Source: Fusobacterium sp.
Lineage (GTDB): Bacteria; Fusobacteriota; Fusobacteriia; Fusobacteriales; Fusobacteriaceae
Reading direction: 5' to 3'
DNA: 64,000 nt
NCBI RefSeq assembly: GCF_032477075.1
Contig: NZ_JAWDXO010000003.1
Location: 107,757 to 171,756 of the forward strand
This document shows positions 9,701 to 18,077 of the stretch, one piece after another. Both the position numbers and the translations under genes were made by a program. Under the pieces are notes generated by a model, which was given only the letters and a program-made list of their open reading frames with translations, was not told the DNA's origin and did no database searches. The first letter of the stretch is position 1, and the number at the start of each line of letters is the position of its first letter.

Positions 9701-9732
9701 GAGGACAGCAGTTTAAATTGACAGCTGTCCTC
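9701..9732 (+). terminator. terminator of the radical SAM/GH3 operon
   Basis: A perfect 9-bp stem, GAGGACAGC (9701-9709) with GCTGTCCTC (9724-9732), with a 14-base loop, 48 bp after the last stop. The T-run is imperfect (a short T-rich stretch about 18 bp later), and the site lies between convergent genes, so it may serve both directions. Confidence 0.7.
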
Positions 9733-9814
9733 ATTAATTGCATTTATGTATTTTTTATACTTTCTTCAACTTTATAAAGAAAGTTTTAAAATTTGTTGAT
9801 TATCTATTTGAAAT

Positions 9815-10852
9815 TCATAACTTTATTTCCTTTTTCTCTTCAATAGCTTTTATTATTCCTTTTACTACTTTTATAGAAATAAGTCCATCTTCTGCTGTCA
9901 CAGGAGACTCCTCATGCTTTATAATAGTATTTATAAAAGCATCTATTACACCAGTTTTTGTCTGGTTATCATTTGTTTGAATAGCCTCGACTTCAAGCTC
10001 TTCTATTTTTCCATTTTCATTTATTATTTTTATCTGGTATTTAGGGTCATCATATATTCTTATTATCCCTTTCTCCATATAAAGTATAGTTGAATTATCT
10101 TCCTGCCCATAATATGTCCAGCTGAAAGTTCCTGTTCCTATTGCTCCACATTTCATCTTTAATATGCAGATTGCATTATCATATACTTCTATGGATTCCC
10201 CATTTTCAAAAGTTTTATGAAGAGTTCCTCCCATTCCACAGACACTTTCAAATTCAGAATCTGTAAGATATCTGATAATATCTATTTTATGAACTCCTAA
10301 ATCACCTATTACTCCAAACTCACATTTATCTTTTTGAAAAAACCATGTATTTTTAGATTTACTCTCTGTCCAAGATTCAGGTCCTCCATGTCCAAAAGTA
10401 GTTCTAAAAGTAATTACTTTTCCTAGTTTTCCACTTTTTATTATATCTCTGACTCTTTTATGAGCCTTTGTAAATCTCTGGTTATGATCTATCATAAATA
10501 TTTTTCCAGTTTTTTTCTGCATCTCTACTATTTTTTCTGCCTCTTCTACGCTTTTAGTCATAGGTTTTTCACACAGCACATGTTTTCCTAGTTCCATAGC
10601 TTTTGTTGATATAATACAATGCATATTATTGGGAGTACAGTCACTTACAGCATCTATTTCTGAGTCATTTAATATATCCATATACTCATCTGTAGCTTTT
10701 CCACCAAATTTTTCTACCATCAATTCAGCTCTTTTTTTATTTAAATCATAAAATGCTGCTATTTCTACATTAGGATTATCTAAATATTCAGGAGCATGTC
10801 TTTTTTCAGTTATGGAACCACATCCAATTATTCCTACTTTTATCTTTTTCAT
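9815..10852 (-). CDS. Gfo/Idh/MocA-family NAD(P)-dependent oxidoreductase
   Basis: A 345-aa protein. The dinucleotide site is GIIGCGSIT at 8-16; CEKPMTK (about 95-101) is the EKP motif, and GDLGVHKIDIIRYL carries the family HxxD catalytic pair near residue 183. Family knowledge: these enzymes oxidise or reduce a hydroxyl of a sugar, inositol or sugar acid. It is the last gene of a sugar ABC transporter operon, 9 bp after the TIM-barrel isomerase gene, so it most likely starts breakdown of the imported sugar or polyol. The substrate is not determined by sequence; inositol-like compounds are a reasonable guess. Confidence 0.88.
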   Translation of the reverse strand: MKKIKVGIIGCGSITEKRHAPEYLDNPNVEIAAFYDLNKKRAELMVEKFGGKATDEYMDILNDSEIDAVSDCTPNNMHCIISTKAMELGKHVLCEKPMTKSVEEAEKIVEMQKKTGKIFMIDHNQRFTKAHKRVRDIIKSGKLGKVITFRTTFGHGGPESWTESKSKNTWFFQKDKCEFGVIGDLGVHKIDIIRYLTDSEFESVCGMGGTLHKTFENGESIEVYDNAICILKMKCGAIGTGTFSWTYYGQEDNSTILYMEKGIIRIYDDPKYQIKIINENGKIEELEVEAIQTNDNQTKTGVIDAFINTIIKHEESPVTAEDGLISIKVVKGIIKAIEEKKEIKL

Positions 10853-10861
10853 TTCTGCCTC

Positions 10862-11788
10862 CTACATCCTTTCTTTTAAGTATTTGTACCCAAGCTCAAG
10901 TCCTTCTTTTACCTTTTCAACTGTATCCTGATATTCTAAATCCTCATGTTCTATTACTAATTCATCATCATATCCAATTTCTTTCAATGTATCAATAAAT
11001 TTTTTCCAGTCTATATCTCCTTTTCCTGGCATTCTATGTCTCCAGAACCCTAAATCCCAATTATCTTTTCTCCCTAGTTGTTTCCCTAAAATACTATAAT
11101 ATTTTTTCTTATCTTCAAATACCTCTGTATCTTTAGCATGAACTTCAAATATTTTATCTTTATAGTCTTTCAATGCTTGGATATAATCTATTCCCAGCCA
11201 TAGCAAATGTGATGGATCATAATTTAATCCAAAATTGTCATATGGAAGTCTTTTAAACATCTCATCCCATAATTCTGGTGAATATGAAATAGTTCCTGCC
11301 CAACCACTTTCATGCCATCCTGGCATAGAACAATTCTCTATTATTATTCTCACTTTTTTCTCTTGTGCATATTCTAATATAGGTCTAAAAATCTTTTCCA
11401 TTTCATCAAAATTCTCTTCTATTGGAAGTGTCATATCTCTACCTATGAAAGTTCCTACATTTTTTACCCCTAGAAGTGAAGCAGCATCTATTACTTTTAT
11501 CAAATGATTATTATAACCCTTTCTTTTCACAGGATCGTGATCCAGATTATTATCATAATAAGCAAGAGATACTATTGTCATATTTCTTTCTTTAAGAAAG
11601 TCATTTAATTTCTCTGCTTCTTCTTTAGTAAAATTTACTACATCTATATCACTTCCTGAATAATCTCTGGAATTAGTTTTAGGCCAGCATGAAACTTCTA
11701 ATGTTTCAAACCCTACCCTATGAGCCCATTCTATTTTTTCATATATAGACATATCCCCCATAATACCAGTTAAAAATCCTAATTTCAT
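10862..11788 (-). CDS. sugar phosphate isomerase/epimerase-like TIM-barrel protein
   Basis: A 308-aa xylose isomerase-like TIM barrel (AP endonuclease family 2 fold). An upstream in-frame ATG at 11800 is itself part of the ribosome binding site (ATGGAGGTTCAT), so I place the start at 11788. Conserved acidic and histidine residues typical of metal sites are seen in IIIENC, NYDPSHLLW, FEVHAKD and ELVIEHED. The likely role is isomerising, epimerising or dehydrating a sugar or polyol delivered by the adjoining ABC importer, together with the dehydrogenase downstream. Confidence 0.87.
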   Translation of the reverse strand: MKLGFLTGIMGDMSIYEKIEWAHRVGFETLEVSCWPKTNSRDYSGSDIDVVNFTKEEAEKLNDFLKERNMTIVSLAYYDNNLDHDPVKRKGYNNHLIKVIDAASLLGVKNVGTFIGRDMTLPIEENFDEMEKIFRPILEYAQEKKVRIIIENCSMPGWHESGWAGTISYSPELWDEMFKRLPYDNFGLNYDPSHLLWLGIDYIQALKDYKDKIFEVHAKDTEVFEDKKKYYSILGKQLGRKDNWDLGFWRHRMPGKGDIDWKKFIDTLKEIGYDDELVIEHEDLEYQDTVEKVKEGLELGYKYLKERM

Positions 11789-11813
11789 ATGAACCTCCAT
11801 ATTTTATTATATT

Positions 11814-12776
11814 TTAATCATTACCTTTTTTACTTTGGAAAATTACTGCTAAAATTATTATTATTCCCTTTACTAATCCTGATAAAAATGGCGGAATACG
11901 TGCTGCTATAAGGATTCCTTCTATCATTTGAAGCATTATAGCTCCTAAGAAAGTTCCCATTATTTTTCCTCTTCCACCACTCATTGATGTTCCTCCAATA
12001 GCAACAGCAGCTATTGCATCCAGCTCAAAAGACATTCCTACATTGGCTGCTGTGATAGATGTAAGTCTTGATGAAAGAAGAAATGAAGCTATTCCTGTTA
12101 AAAAACCTGTAAGTGTAAAACATAATGTTTTAACTTTTACAACATTTACCCCAGTAAGAAAAGTAGCATTTTCGTTAGAACCAACTGCATACACATATCT
12201 TCCAAATTTTGTATATTTAACCAAAATAACCATAAGTATAGTTATAATTATAAAAATTATTGCAAGATTAGGCATTCCCAATATTTTTCCAGCTGCTATT
12301 TTTCTAAAACTCATAAGTATTTTCATTTCAACATTAAAAGGTCCACCCTGTCCAAGTTGAACTATTATAGATCTGTAAGCACTCATTGTAGCAAGAGTAA
12401 CTATAAAAGGTGCCATTTTCCCTTTATTTGTTATAAGTCCATTAACTGTTCCAAGCAAGGCTCCAAACGCCATACAAAATAGGAGCATAATAAATGGACT
12501 TTCTGTCCTATTGAGAACAACTACTCCTAATCCTGCTACAAGAGCACATTGTGATCCTACTGATAGATCTATTTGTCCTGATATGATAATGAGAGTCATC
12601 CCTAGAGCTATTATCCCTTTAATAGATGATTGGAGCATGAGTGTAGACAGATTTGTCCAAGACAGGAAAGAATGATTTATTGCAGTTGCTATCACAACAA
12701 GGACTAAAAAAGAAAATACAAATGTATAATTTGAATATATTTTTTTCATATCTAGATTTTTATTCAACTGACTCAT
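11814..12776 (-). CDS. ribose-type sugar ABC transporter permease
   Basis: A 320-aa polytopic inner-membrane protein of the RbsC family, with about 8-10 hydrophobic segments and the family EAA-like loop AIAAVAIGGTSMSGGRGKIMGT near residue 255. The start overlaps the ATPase stop (TGA within ATATGAG), with ggagga 6 bases upstream. It forms the membrane channel of the importer whose ATPase and binding protein are encoded just upstream. Homology alone does not give the sugar. Confidence 0.92.
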   Translation of the reverse strand: MSQLNKNLDMKKIYSNYTFVFSFLVLVVIATAINHSFLSWTNLSTLMLQSSIKGIIALGMTLIIISGQIDLSVGSQCALVAGLGVVVLNRTESPFIMLLFCMAFGALLGTVNGLITNKGKMAPFIVTLATMSAYRSIIVQLGQGGPFNVEMKILMSFRKIAAGKILGMPNLAIIFIIITILMVILVKYTKFGRYVYAVGSNENATFLTGVNVVKVKTLCFTLTGFLTGIASFLLSSRLTSITAANVGMSFELDAIAAVAIGGTSMSGGRGKIMGTFLGAIMLQMIEGILIAARIPPFLSGLVKGIIIILAVIFQSKKGND

Positions 12777-14269
12777 ATTTTTTCCTCCATATTTGCTCCT
12801 GTAGCATAGTGCATGATATTTATTTCACTGAACTCATCTCTCGTCAGTTCCTTATTTATTCTTCCTTTATACATTATAAAACACCTATCTGCTACTTTAT
12901 TTATCTCTGGATATTCAGAACTGAATATTATTATTCCTTTACCAGTTTTAGCTAATTCATTAATTATTTTATAGATTTCAAACTTAGCACCTACATCTAT
13001 TCCTTGTGTAGGATTATCTAAAATTATCACATCAGTATTCAGCTCAAGACATCTTCCAATTATTATTTTTTGTTGATTACCACCTGAAAGTGATGTTATA
13101 TAATCATTATGGTGTCCAATTTTTGTGGACATCTCTTTTTTTCTTGCATTAAATCTTTTCATTTCCAGCTTATCATCAATAAACATCTTTTTATGTTTTG
13201 AAACAAATCTAGACACAGAAAAATTATTAAGTATACTCATATCTTTTATAATAGAACGTTCCTTTCTATTTCTTTGTACCATGCTTATTCCATTTTTTAC
13301 TGTATCTTTTATACTTTTATACCCAAGTTTTCTCCCATTTACCCATACTTCTCCAGAATCCATTTTGCATACTCCATATAATGCTTCTGCTAATTGATCT
13401 CTTCCATCTCCATGTAATCCTGTAATTGCTATAACTTCCCCTTTTTTTAAATCAAAGGATATTTCTTTAAATTTTCCTTCTGAACCTATATTTTTTACTT
13501 CCATTAATACTTCATTTGATATTTTTTCTTTTTCTATCTTTTCATTTTCTATACATCTTCCTACTAAAAGTTCAGTAGCTTTTCTTTCATTTATATCTTT
13601 GAAATAACCACTTTCTATAAATTTCCCATCCCTAAGTACTGTATATCTATCACAAATACTAAAAAGTTCTGGCATTTTATGAGATATATAAATCATGGCT
13701 ACCCCTTGTTCTTTCAATCTCCTCATAAGAACAAAAAGCATCTCTATTTCTTTATTAGTTAAAGCTGTTGTTGGTTCATCCATTATTATCAGCTTAGCAT
13801 CAAAAAGAAGAGCTTTTGCTATTTCTACAAGTTGTTTTCTTGATGTTTCTAAATGTCTTACTTCTGTTTCTGGCTCAATATCCAAATTCATTTTTTCTAA
13901 AATTTCTCTAGACTTTTTTATCATCTGTTTTTTATCTAAAAATCCATATTTATTAAGAAGTTCTTCTCCAAGAAAAAGATTTTCATAGACAGTAAGGTCA
14001 TTTACCAGATTTAATTCCTGGTGTATGAATCTTATTCCCATACCTTGTGTTCTCTTAGTATTAAGATCTTCTATTTTTTTTCCATTAAAAAAAATCTCTC
14101 CCTGTGTAGGCGGAAATGTTCCTGCCAGAATATTCATTAGAGTCGATTTTCCTGCTCCATTTTCTCCTAATAATCCATGTATTTCGCCTTTATCCACATT
14201 GAGAGAAACATCTTTTAAAGCCTGTACAGGACCAAAACATTTCACTATATTTTTCATCTCTAAAAGCAT
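12773..14269 (-). CDS. ribose-type sugar ABC transporter ATPase (double cassette)
   Basis: A 498-aa protein with two fused ABC cassettes, as in RbsA/MglA. The first Walker A is GENGAGKST, followed by LIIMDEPTTAL as Walker B. The second half has a degenerate Walker A (GLHGDGRDQ) and a good signature LSGGNQQK, which is the usual asymmetry of this family. I prefer ATG 14269, preceded by aggtga at 8 bp; a GTG at 14281 is possible. Hairpin 14300-14321 separates it from the binding-protein gene. Confidence 0.93.
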   Translation of the reverse strand: MLLEMKNIVKCFGPVQALKDVSLNVDKGEIHGLLGENGAGKSTLMNILAGTFPPTQGEIFFNGKKIEDLNTKRTQGMGIRFIHQELNLVNDLTVYENLFLGEELLNKYGFLDKKQMIKKSREILEKMNLDIEPETEVRHLETSRKQLVEIAKALLFDAKLIIMDEPTTALTNKEIEMLFVLMRRLKEQGVAMIYISHKMPELFSICDRYTVLRDGKFIESGYFKDINERKATELLVGRCIENEKIEKEKISNEVLMEVKNIGSEGKFKEISFDLKKGEVIAITGLHGDGRDQLAEALYGVCKMDSGEVWVNGRKLGYKSIKDTVKNGISMVQRNRKERSIIKDMSILNNFSVSRFVSKHKKMFIDDKLEMKRFNARKKEMSTKIGHHNDYITSLSGGNQQKIIIGRCLELNTDVIILDNPTQGIDVGAKFEIYKIINELAKTGKGIIIFSSEYPEINKVADRCFIMYKGRINKELTRDEFSEINIMHYATGANMEEKI

Positions 14270-14299
14270 GACTTTTATCACCTACCCCTTTTTTTAAAT

Positions 14300-14321
14300 A
14301 AGGGTGGGAACTCCCACCCTT
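14300..14321 (-). terminator. intercistronic hairpin (attenuator) after the binding-protein gene
   Basis: A perfect 10-bp inverted repeat, 14300-14309 with 14312-14321 (core GGGTGGGA/TCCCACCC), just after the binding-protein stop. On the minus strand it is followed by an AT-rich tract with T-runs. In ABC operons such hairpins usually let the binding protein be made in excess over the membrane parts; partial termination here is inference. Confidence 0.75.
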
Positions 14322-14335
14322 AAATTGATTTAATC

Positions 14336-15334
14336 TTAGATTCCACTCTCGTATCTTATCTTCCAATGCTCGCTCTTCATGTAATCTTTATAGTTATTAT
14401 TATCTATTGTTTCAGTAGGTATAAGATATAATCCAGAGAATGTTTTTCCATCTAATATGTCAGCACCCATCTTAACTGCATCTCTTACCATTGTAGGTGA
14501 AAATAGATAAGTTACTTGATCTATTCCAAGGTCTTTTTTAAATATATCAAAAGTTTCAATATTTTCTCTTCTTCCACCAACACCAGTTACAAGTTTAATA
14601 TTAAGTTTAGCATTTCCACTATAGCTCATTATTGCATCTAATACTCCAAGAACAACTTCGTCATCATGAGTAAATACAGCTTTTATACTTTCTACTTCAT
14701 CTTTTTTCAAGCTATTAAGAAGTGTTTCCATTTGTTCTTGAGCTTTTGCTCTTTGCCAGTCAGTACTGAATTGTTGAATAATATTAATATTTTTATCAGC
14801 AGTTTTTGCAAATCCATCTGAACGTTGTTGAGGAACTGTAGAGTTATCTCCTTTAAATTCAAGGATATTAACTTTTCCTTTTTTCAAATCTTCTGCAAAA
14901 TATTTATTTAAATATTTTCCAGTTTCTTCTCCTATTGTAAAGTTATCTCCCATAACCTCAGCAGTAGGTGTAAATTCATCAATCAAACGGTCATAGATAA
15001 TCAATGGAATTTTTGCTTCCATAACTTTCATAGCACCTGATCTTAACTCATTTCCATTATGTGGCCATAAAACAATACAATCAACTTTTTCATTAATTAA
15101 AGTGTCTAATTGATTATTTTGTTCAGACGCTTCAGCTGAAGTAAGAAATTTGTATTTGAATCCATTAGCCTTTGAATACTCTTCAGCTGCTGCTCTAGCA
15201 TGTTTTATACTTTCTCCCAAAAATCCATGAGTTGCATTAGGCATAACTATTCCAAGAACTTTTCCTCCAGCACTTGCAAATGCAGCTACACTTAAAAGCA
15301 TCAATGCTGCTAATAATGTAAAAAATCTCTTCAT
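14336..15334 (-). CDS. periplasmic sugar-binding protein of ABC importer
   Basis: A 332-aa protein with a signal peptide (MKRFFTLLAALMLLSVAAFA, then SAGGK) and no lipobox cysteine, so it is soluble in the periplasm. The mature part is a type I periplasmic binding fold of the RbsB/LacI-like class (GIVMPNATHGFLGES, VDCIVLWPHNG, IPLIIYDRL). The ATG at 15334 is preferred over a TTG one codon upstream, given aaggagg about 10 bases before it. It is the first structural gene after the LacI regulator. The ligand is probably a monosaccharide or polyol. Confidence 0.92.
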   Translation of the reverse strand: MKRFFTLLAALMLLSVAAFASAGGKVLGIVMPNATHGFLGESIKHARAAAEEYSKANGFKYKFLTSAEASEQNNQLDTLINEKVDCIVLWPHNGNELRSGAMKVMEAKIPLIIYDRLIDEFTPTAEVMGDNFTIGEETGKYLNKYFAEDLKKGKVNILEFKGDNSTVPQQRSDGFAKTADKNINIIQQFSTDWQRAKAQEQMETLLNSLKKDEVESIKAVFTHDDEVVLGVLDAIMSYSGNAKLNIKLVTGVGGRRENIETFDIFKKDLGIDQVTYLFSPTMVRDAVKMGADILDGKTFSGLYLIPTETIDNNNYKDYMKSEHWKIRYESGI

Positions 15335-15372
15335 CAAATCAATCCTCCTTATATTTTATTAGAGATTTCTCT

Positions 15373-16386
15373 CTACTTTAAAACAAATTTATTAGTTGTT
15401 TCTCTTACTATAAGTTCATGGTCTAAAATAATTTTTTCAGGTTCATTATTCTCCCCAGTTATCTTTCTCACCAAACTTTTTACTGATTCTGCTCCTAATT
15501 CATATCCAGGCTGAGACACTGTTGTAAGTGATGGTTCTGTAACTGCTGAAAAATCTATATTGTCAAATCCTATAACTGCTACTTCTTGTGGTATTTTTAT
15601 ATTTTTAGTATTAAGAGCTTTTAATACTCCTATTGCTATCACATCTGATACTGCAAATATTCCTATATCTTTTATTTTTCTGTTATTTAAAATTATATTC
15701 ATGTGTTTATGAGCTTCTTTTATAGATAATTCATCTAAAAGTATTTCATTTTCTTTTTTAAATTCCAATCCATTGTCACTCATAGCTTTTATCAATCCTT
15801 CTCTTCTCAAAGTAGAATATGTATAATCTTTTTTCATTGAAAAAAGATATATTTCTTTCTTTCCTATCGAAATAAGATGACTGACAGCTTCATATGCAGC
15901 TTTTTCATGATCTATAGTTATATAGGTAAGTCCATTTTCTTCTATATATTCACTACACTGAACCATCTTTCTGAAAACGTTTTCATCTTTTATTTTTTCC
16001 ATTATTTTCTCTTTAGCTATTTTTTCCATAAGAATTATTCCATCTACCAATTTAGTATTTAATAGATTCAAATAATCTAACAACTGTGCTTCTGATGAAT
16101 AACTGCTCCCTAATATAATATTATAACCCATACTTTTAGCAGTTACTTCTACTCCTTCTAGAATAGCTGAATAATAGGGATTTGATATTTCTGGAACTAT
16201 TATAAGTATCATATTGCTCTTTGTTCTTTGCAGACTGCTTGCCATAAAATTAGGTGTGTAATTAAGTTTTTTTATAGCTTCTTCCACCTTTTCTTTTGTT
16301 TCTTTTTTTACTTTTCTCCCATTTATTACCCTTGAAACAGTAGCTAATGAAACTCCTGCATACTCTGCTACATCATTTATTTTCAT
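15373..16386 (-). CDS. LacI-family transcriptional regulator
   Basis: A 337-aa protein with an N-terminal LacI helix-turn-helix (MKINDVAEYAGVSLATVSRV) and hinge helix, then a type I periplasmic-binding-like effector domain (SNPYYSAILEGVE, VDGIILMEK, AVIGFDNIDFS). The start is taken at ATG 16386 because the upstream GTG (16398) is part of the ribosome binding site. It heads the sugar ABC operon and its own promoter carries two AAACGTTT-type palindromes, so it is most likely an autoregulated local repressor relieved by the imported sugar or a derivative. Confidence 0.93.
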   Translation of the reverse strand: MKINDVAEYAGVSLATVSRVINGRKVKKETKEKVEEAIKKLNYTPNFMASSLQRTKSNMILIIVPEISNPYYSAILEGVEVTAKSMGYNIILGSSYSSEAQLLDYLNLLNTKLVDGIILMEKIAKEKIMEKIKDENVFRKMVQCSEYIEENGLTYITIDHEKAAYEAVSHLISIGKKEIYLFSMKKDYTYSTLRREGLIKAMSDNGLEFKKENEILLDELSIKEAHKHMNIILNNRKIKDIGIFAVSDVIAIGVLKALNTKNIKIPQEVAVIGFDNIDFSAVTEPSLTTVSQPGYELGAESVKSLVRKITGENNEPEKIILDHELIVRETTNKFVLK

Positions 16387-16407
16387 TTTATTATGCACCT
16401 CTTTTTT

Positions 16408-16483
16408 AAAACGTTTTCATTTCTCCTGTTGATAAATTATATAACTCATTATCTATACTTTGTCAATAGTTTTTTAAACGTTT
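16408..16483 (-). promoter_or_regulatory. promoter of the sugar operon with two LacI-type operators
   Basis: On the minus strand, -35 TTGACA (16461-16466) and -10 TATATA (16438-16443) are 17 bp apart; an overlapping TATAAT at 16436-16441 has a 19-bp spacer. Palindrome AAAACGTTTT (16408-16417) lies between the -10 and the start codon, and AAACGTTT (16476-16483) just upstream of the -35. Their centres are 67 bp apart, suitable for repression by loop formation or double blocking. The central CG step is typical of LacI-family operators. Confidence 0.75.
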
Positions 16484-16571
16484 TTTTCTATTTCATTACA
16501 TTTATTTCCAATTATTCTCATAAATCTTTCTAAAATTCCTCTACAGTATTTAATACTCTCAAAATATATTG

Positions 16572-16625
16572 TTGATTTTTTATAAAAAATAATATATTAT
16601 TTACTAAGATAGTAAATAATATATT
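16572..16625 (+). promoter_or_regulatory. tcdA promoter with a 15-bp perfect palindrome
   Basis: The -35 is TTGATT (16572-16577) and the -10 is TATTAT (16595-16600), with a 17-bp spacer. A perfect inverted repeat, 16591-16605 with 16611-16625 (inner half-sites TTTACT and AGTAAA around AAGAT), covers the -10 and the transcription start. It ends 13 bp before the tcdA ATG. It could be an operator or a 5'-UTR hairpin; the binding protein is unknown. Confidence 0.6.
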
Positions 16626-16638
16626 TAAGGATGATGAT

Positions 16639-17343
16639 ATGATATTTCAAAGAACTGAACTTTTGATAGGAAAAGAAAACCTTGAAAAACTTCAAAATTC
16701 ACATGTTATTGTGTTTGGAGTAGGAGGAGTAGGTGGCTTTGCTATAGAGGCTTTAGCCAGAGCTGGAGTTGGCGAAATATCTATTGTAGATTTTGATACT
16801 GTAGATATTACCAATCTTAACAGACAGATTATAGCCTTACAAAATACTATAGGAAAATTAAAAACTTCTGTTATGAAAGAAAGACTTCTTTCTATAAATC
16901 CAAATATAAGGGTACATGAATATCCAGAAAAATTTTCAATAGAAAATTATGATAAATTTTTTAAAAATAAGAAATATGATTATATAGTTGATGCAATTGA
17001 TTTAGTAACTTCAAAATTAGCTTTGGCTGAAATAGGACAAAATAGTGATACTCCACTTATTTCTTCTATGGGAACTGGTAATAAAATTGAACCTACAATG
17101 CTTGAAGTAACTGATATCTATAAAACTTCTGTATGTCCTTTAGCTCGTGTTATGAGAAAAGAATTAAAAAATAGAAGAATAAAAAAATTAAAAGTGGTTT
17201 ATTCAAAGGAGCTTCCTAGAAAACCTGAAAATGAAACTGGAAGCAGAGAAAAAAAAGTAAATGTTGGAAGTATCTCTTTTGTTCCTTCCAGTGCGGGTCT
17301 TATAATAGCAAGTGAAGTTGTAAAAGATATCTGTAATTTATAG
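16639..17343 (+). CDS. tcdA: tRNA threonylcarbamoyladenosine dehydratase (TcdA-like)
   Basis: A 234-aa E1-like ThiF/MoeB-fold protein. The ATP site GVGGVGGFAIEALARAG (about 27-43) and the following VDFDTVDITNLNRQ are the hallmark of the family, and SVCPLARVMRKELK near 168-181 is typical of TcdA (CsdL/YgdL) rather than of ThiF. Role from the family: ATP-dependent cyclisation of t6A37 in tRNA to ct6A. The length is slightly below the E. coli protein. It is followed after 9 bp by a flavodoxin gene, probably in one transcript. Confidence 0.85.
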   Translation: MIFQRTELLIGKENLEKLQNSHVIVFGVGGVGGFAIEALARAGVGEISIVDFDTVDITNLNRQIIALQNTIGKLKTSVMKERLLSINPNIRVHEYPEKFSIENYDKFFKNKKYDYIVDAIDLVTSKLALAEIGQNSDTPLISSMGTGNKIEPTMLEVTDIYKTSVCPLARVMRKELKNRRIKKLKVVYSKELPRKPENETGSREKKVNVGSISFVPSSAGLIIASEVVKDICNL

Positions 17344-17352
17344 GAGGAAAAA

Positions 17353-17856
17353 ATGAAAAAAATAGGAATTTTTTATGGAACAACATCTGGAAATACTACT
17401 GGTATAGTAGATGAGATAGAATTTTATCTTAGAAAGGATGATTATCAGACATATAATGTAGCTGATGGAATATCTGAAATGAAAGATTATGAAAATCTTA
17501 TTCTTGTATCTCCAACTTATGGAGTTGGAGAACTTCAAGAAGATTGGAATAATGTCTTTGAAGAGTTTAAGAATATAGATTTTACTGGTAAAACTGTTGC
17601 AATAGCAGGACTTGGAAATCAATTTGCTTTTGGTGAATCATATGTTGGAGCTATGAAGATACTTTATGATACAGTTGTAAAAAATGGTGCTAAAGTTATT
17701 GGATTCACTTCTACTGAAGGATATCGTTATGAGGAAACTGAAGCAGTTGTAGACGGAAAATTTATAGGTCTTGCTCTTGATGAGGGAAATCAAGGAAATG
17801 ATACTCCTGATAGAATCAAAGCTTGGGTAGAAAAAATCAAATCATATTTCAATTAA
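17353..17856 (+). CDS. fldA: flavodoxin
   Basis: A 167-aa long-chain-type flavodoxin. The FMN phosphate loop is GTTSGNTTGI (residues 9-18); SPTYGVGELQEDW and GLGNQFAFGESYVGAM are the other flavin-binding loops. Role: a one-electron carrier that replaces ferredoxin when iron is short, or that serves pyruvate oxidoreductase and radical SAM enzymes. aggagg precedes the ATG. It is cotranscribed with tcdA by position (9-bp gap) and ends only 4 bp before the palindromic element at 17861. Confidence 0.93.
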   Translation: MKKIGIFYGTTSGNTTGIVDEIEFYLRKDDYQTYNVADGISEMKDYENLILVSPTYGVGELQEDWNNVFEEFKNIDFTGKTVAIAGLGNQFAFGESYVGAMKILYDTVVKNGAKVIGFTSTEGYRYEETEAVVDGKFIGLALDEGNQGNDTPDRIKAWVEKIKSYFN

Positions 17857-17860
17857 AATT

Positions 17861-18067
17861 AAAGAGGTTGACTAATAAGCTAAGATAAATTTTAGAAATT
17901 TGGAAATTAGAAAGGCTTGTGTAATTAATGAAGTAAGTAAAACATGAAAAACAATATATCTGAACATAGTGAGTTTACTGTTTTTAGTTTTAGGAACGAA
18001 ATTAATAACAAACCTTTCTACTGGAAAAATTCTAAAATTATACTTTTCTTGATAAATCAACCTCTTT
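17861..18067. repeat. 207-bp imperfect palindromic element (MITE-like)
   Basis: The ends are an exact 11-bp inverted repeat, AAAGAGGTTGA (17861-17871) and TCAACCTCTTT (18057-18067). Read from the two ends, the arms stay similar for about 55 bases (shared AATTTTAGAA and TAGAAAGG at the same offsets) and more weakly to the centre near 17964. It lies exactly between the convergent fldA and ileS genes. A 62-codon minus-strand frame inside is probably a by-product of the palindrome. It may be a miniature transposable element or a large bidirectional terminator; no target-site duplication is obvious. Confidence 0.65.
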
Positions 18068-18077
18068 TTTATTTATA

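Noticed and set aside
17872..18060. 62-aa minus-strand gene
   Set aside because: It lies entirely within the imperfect palindrome, has no clear ribosome binding site and no recognisable domain.
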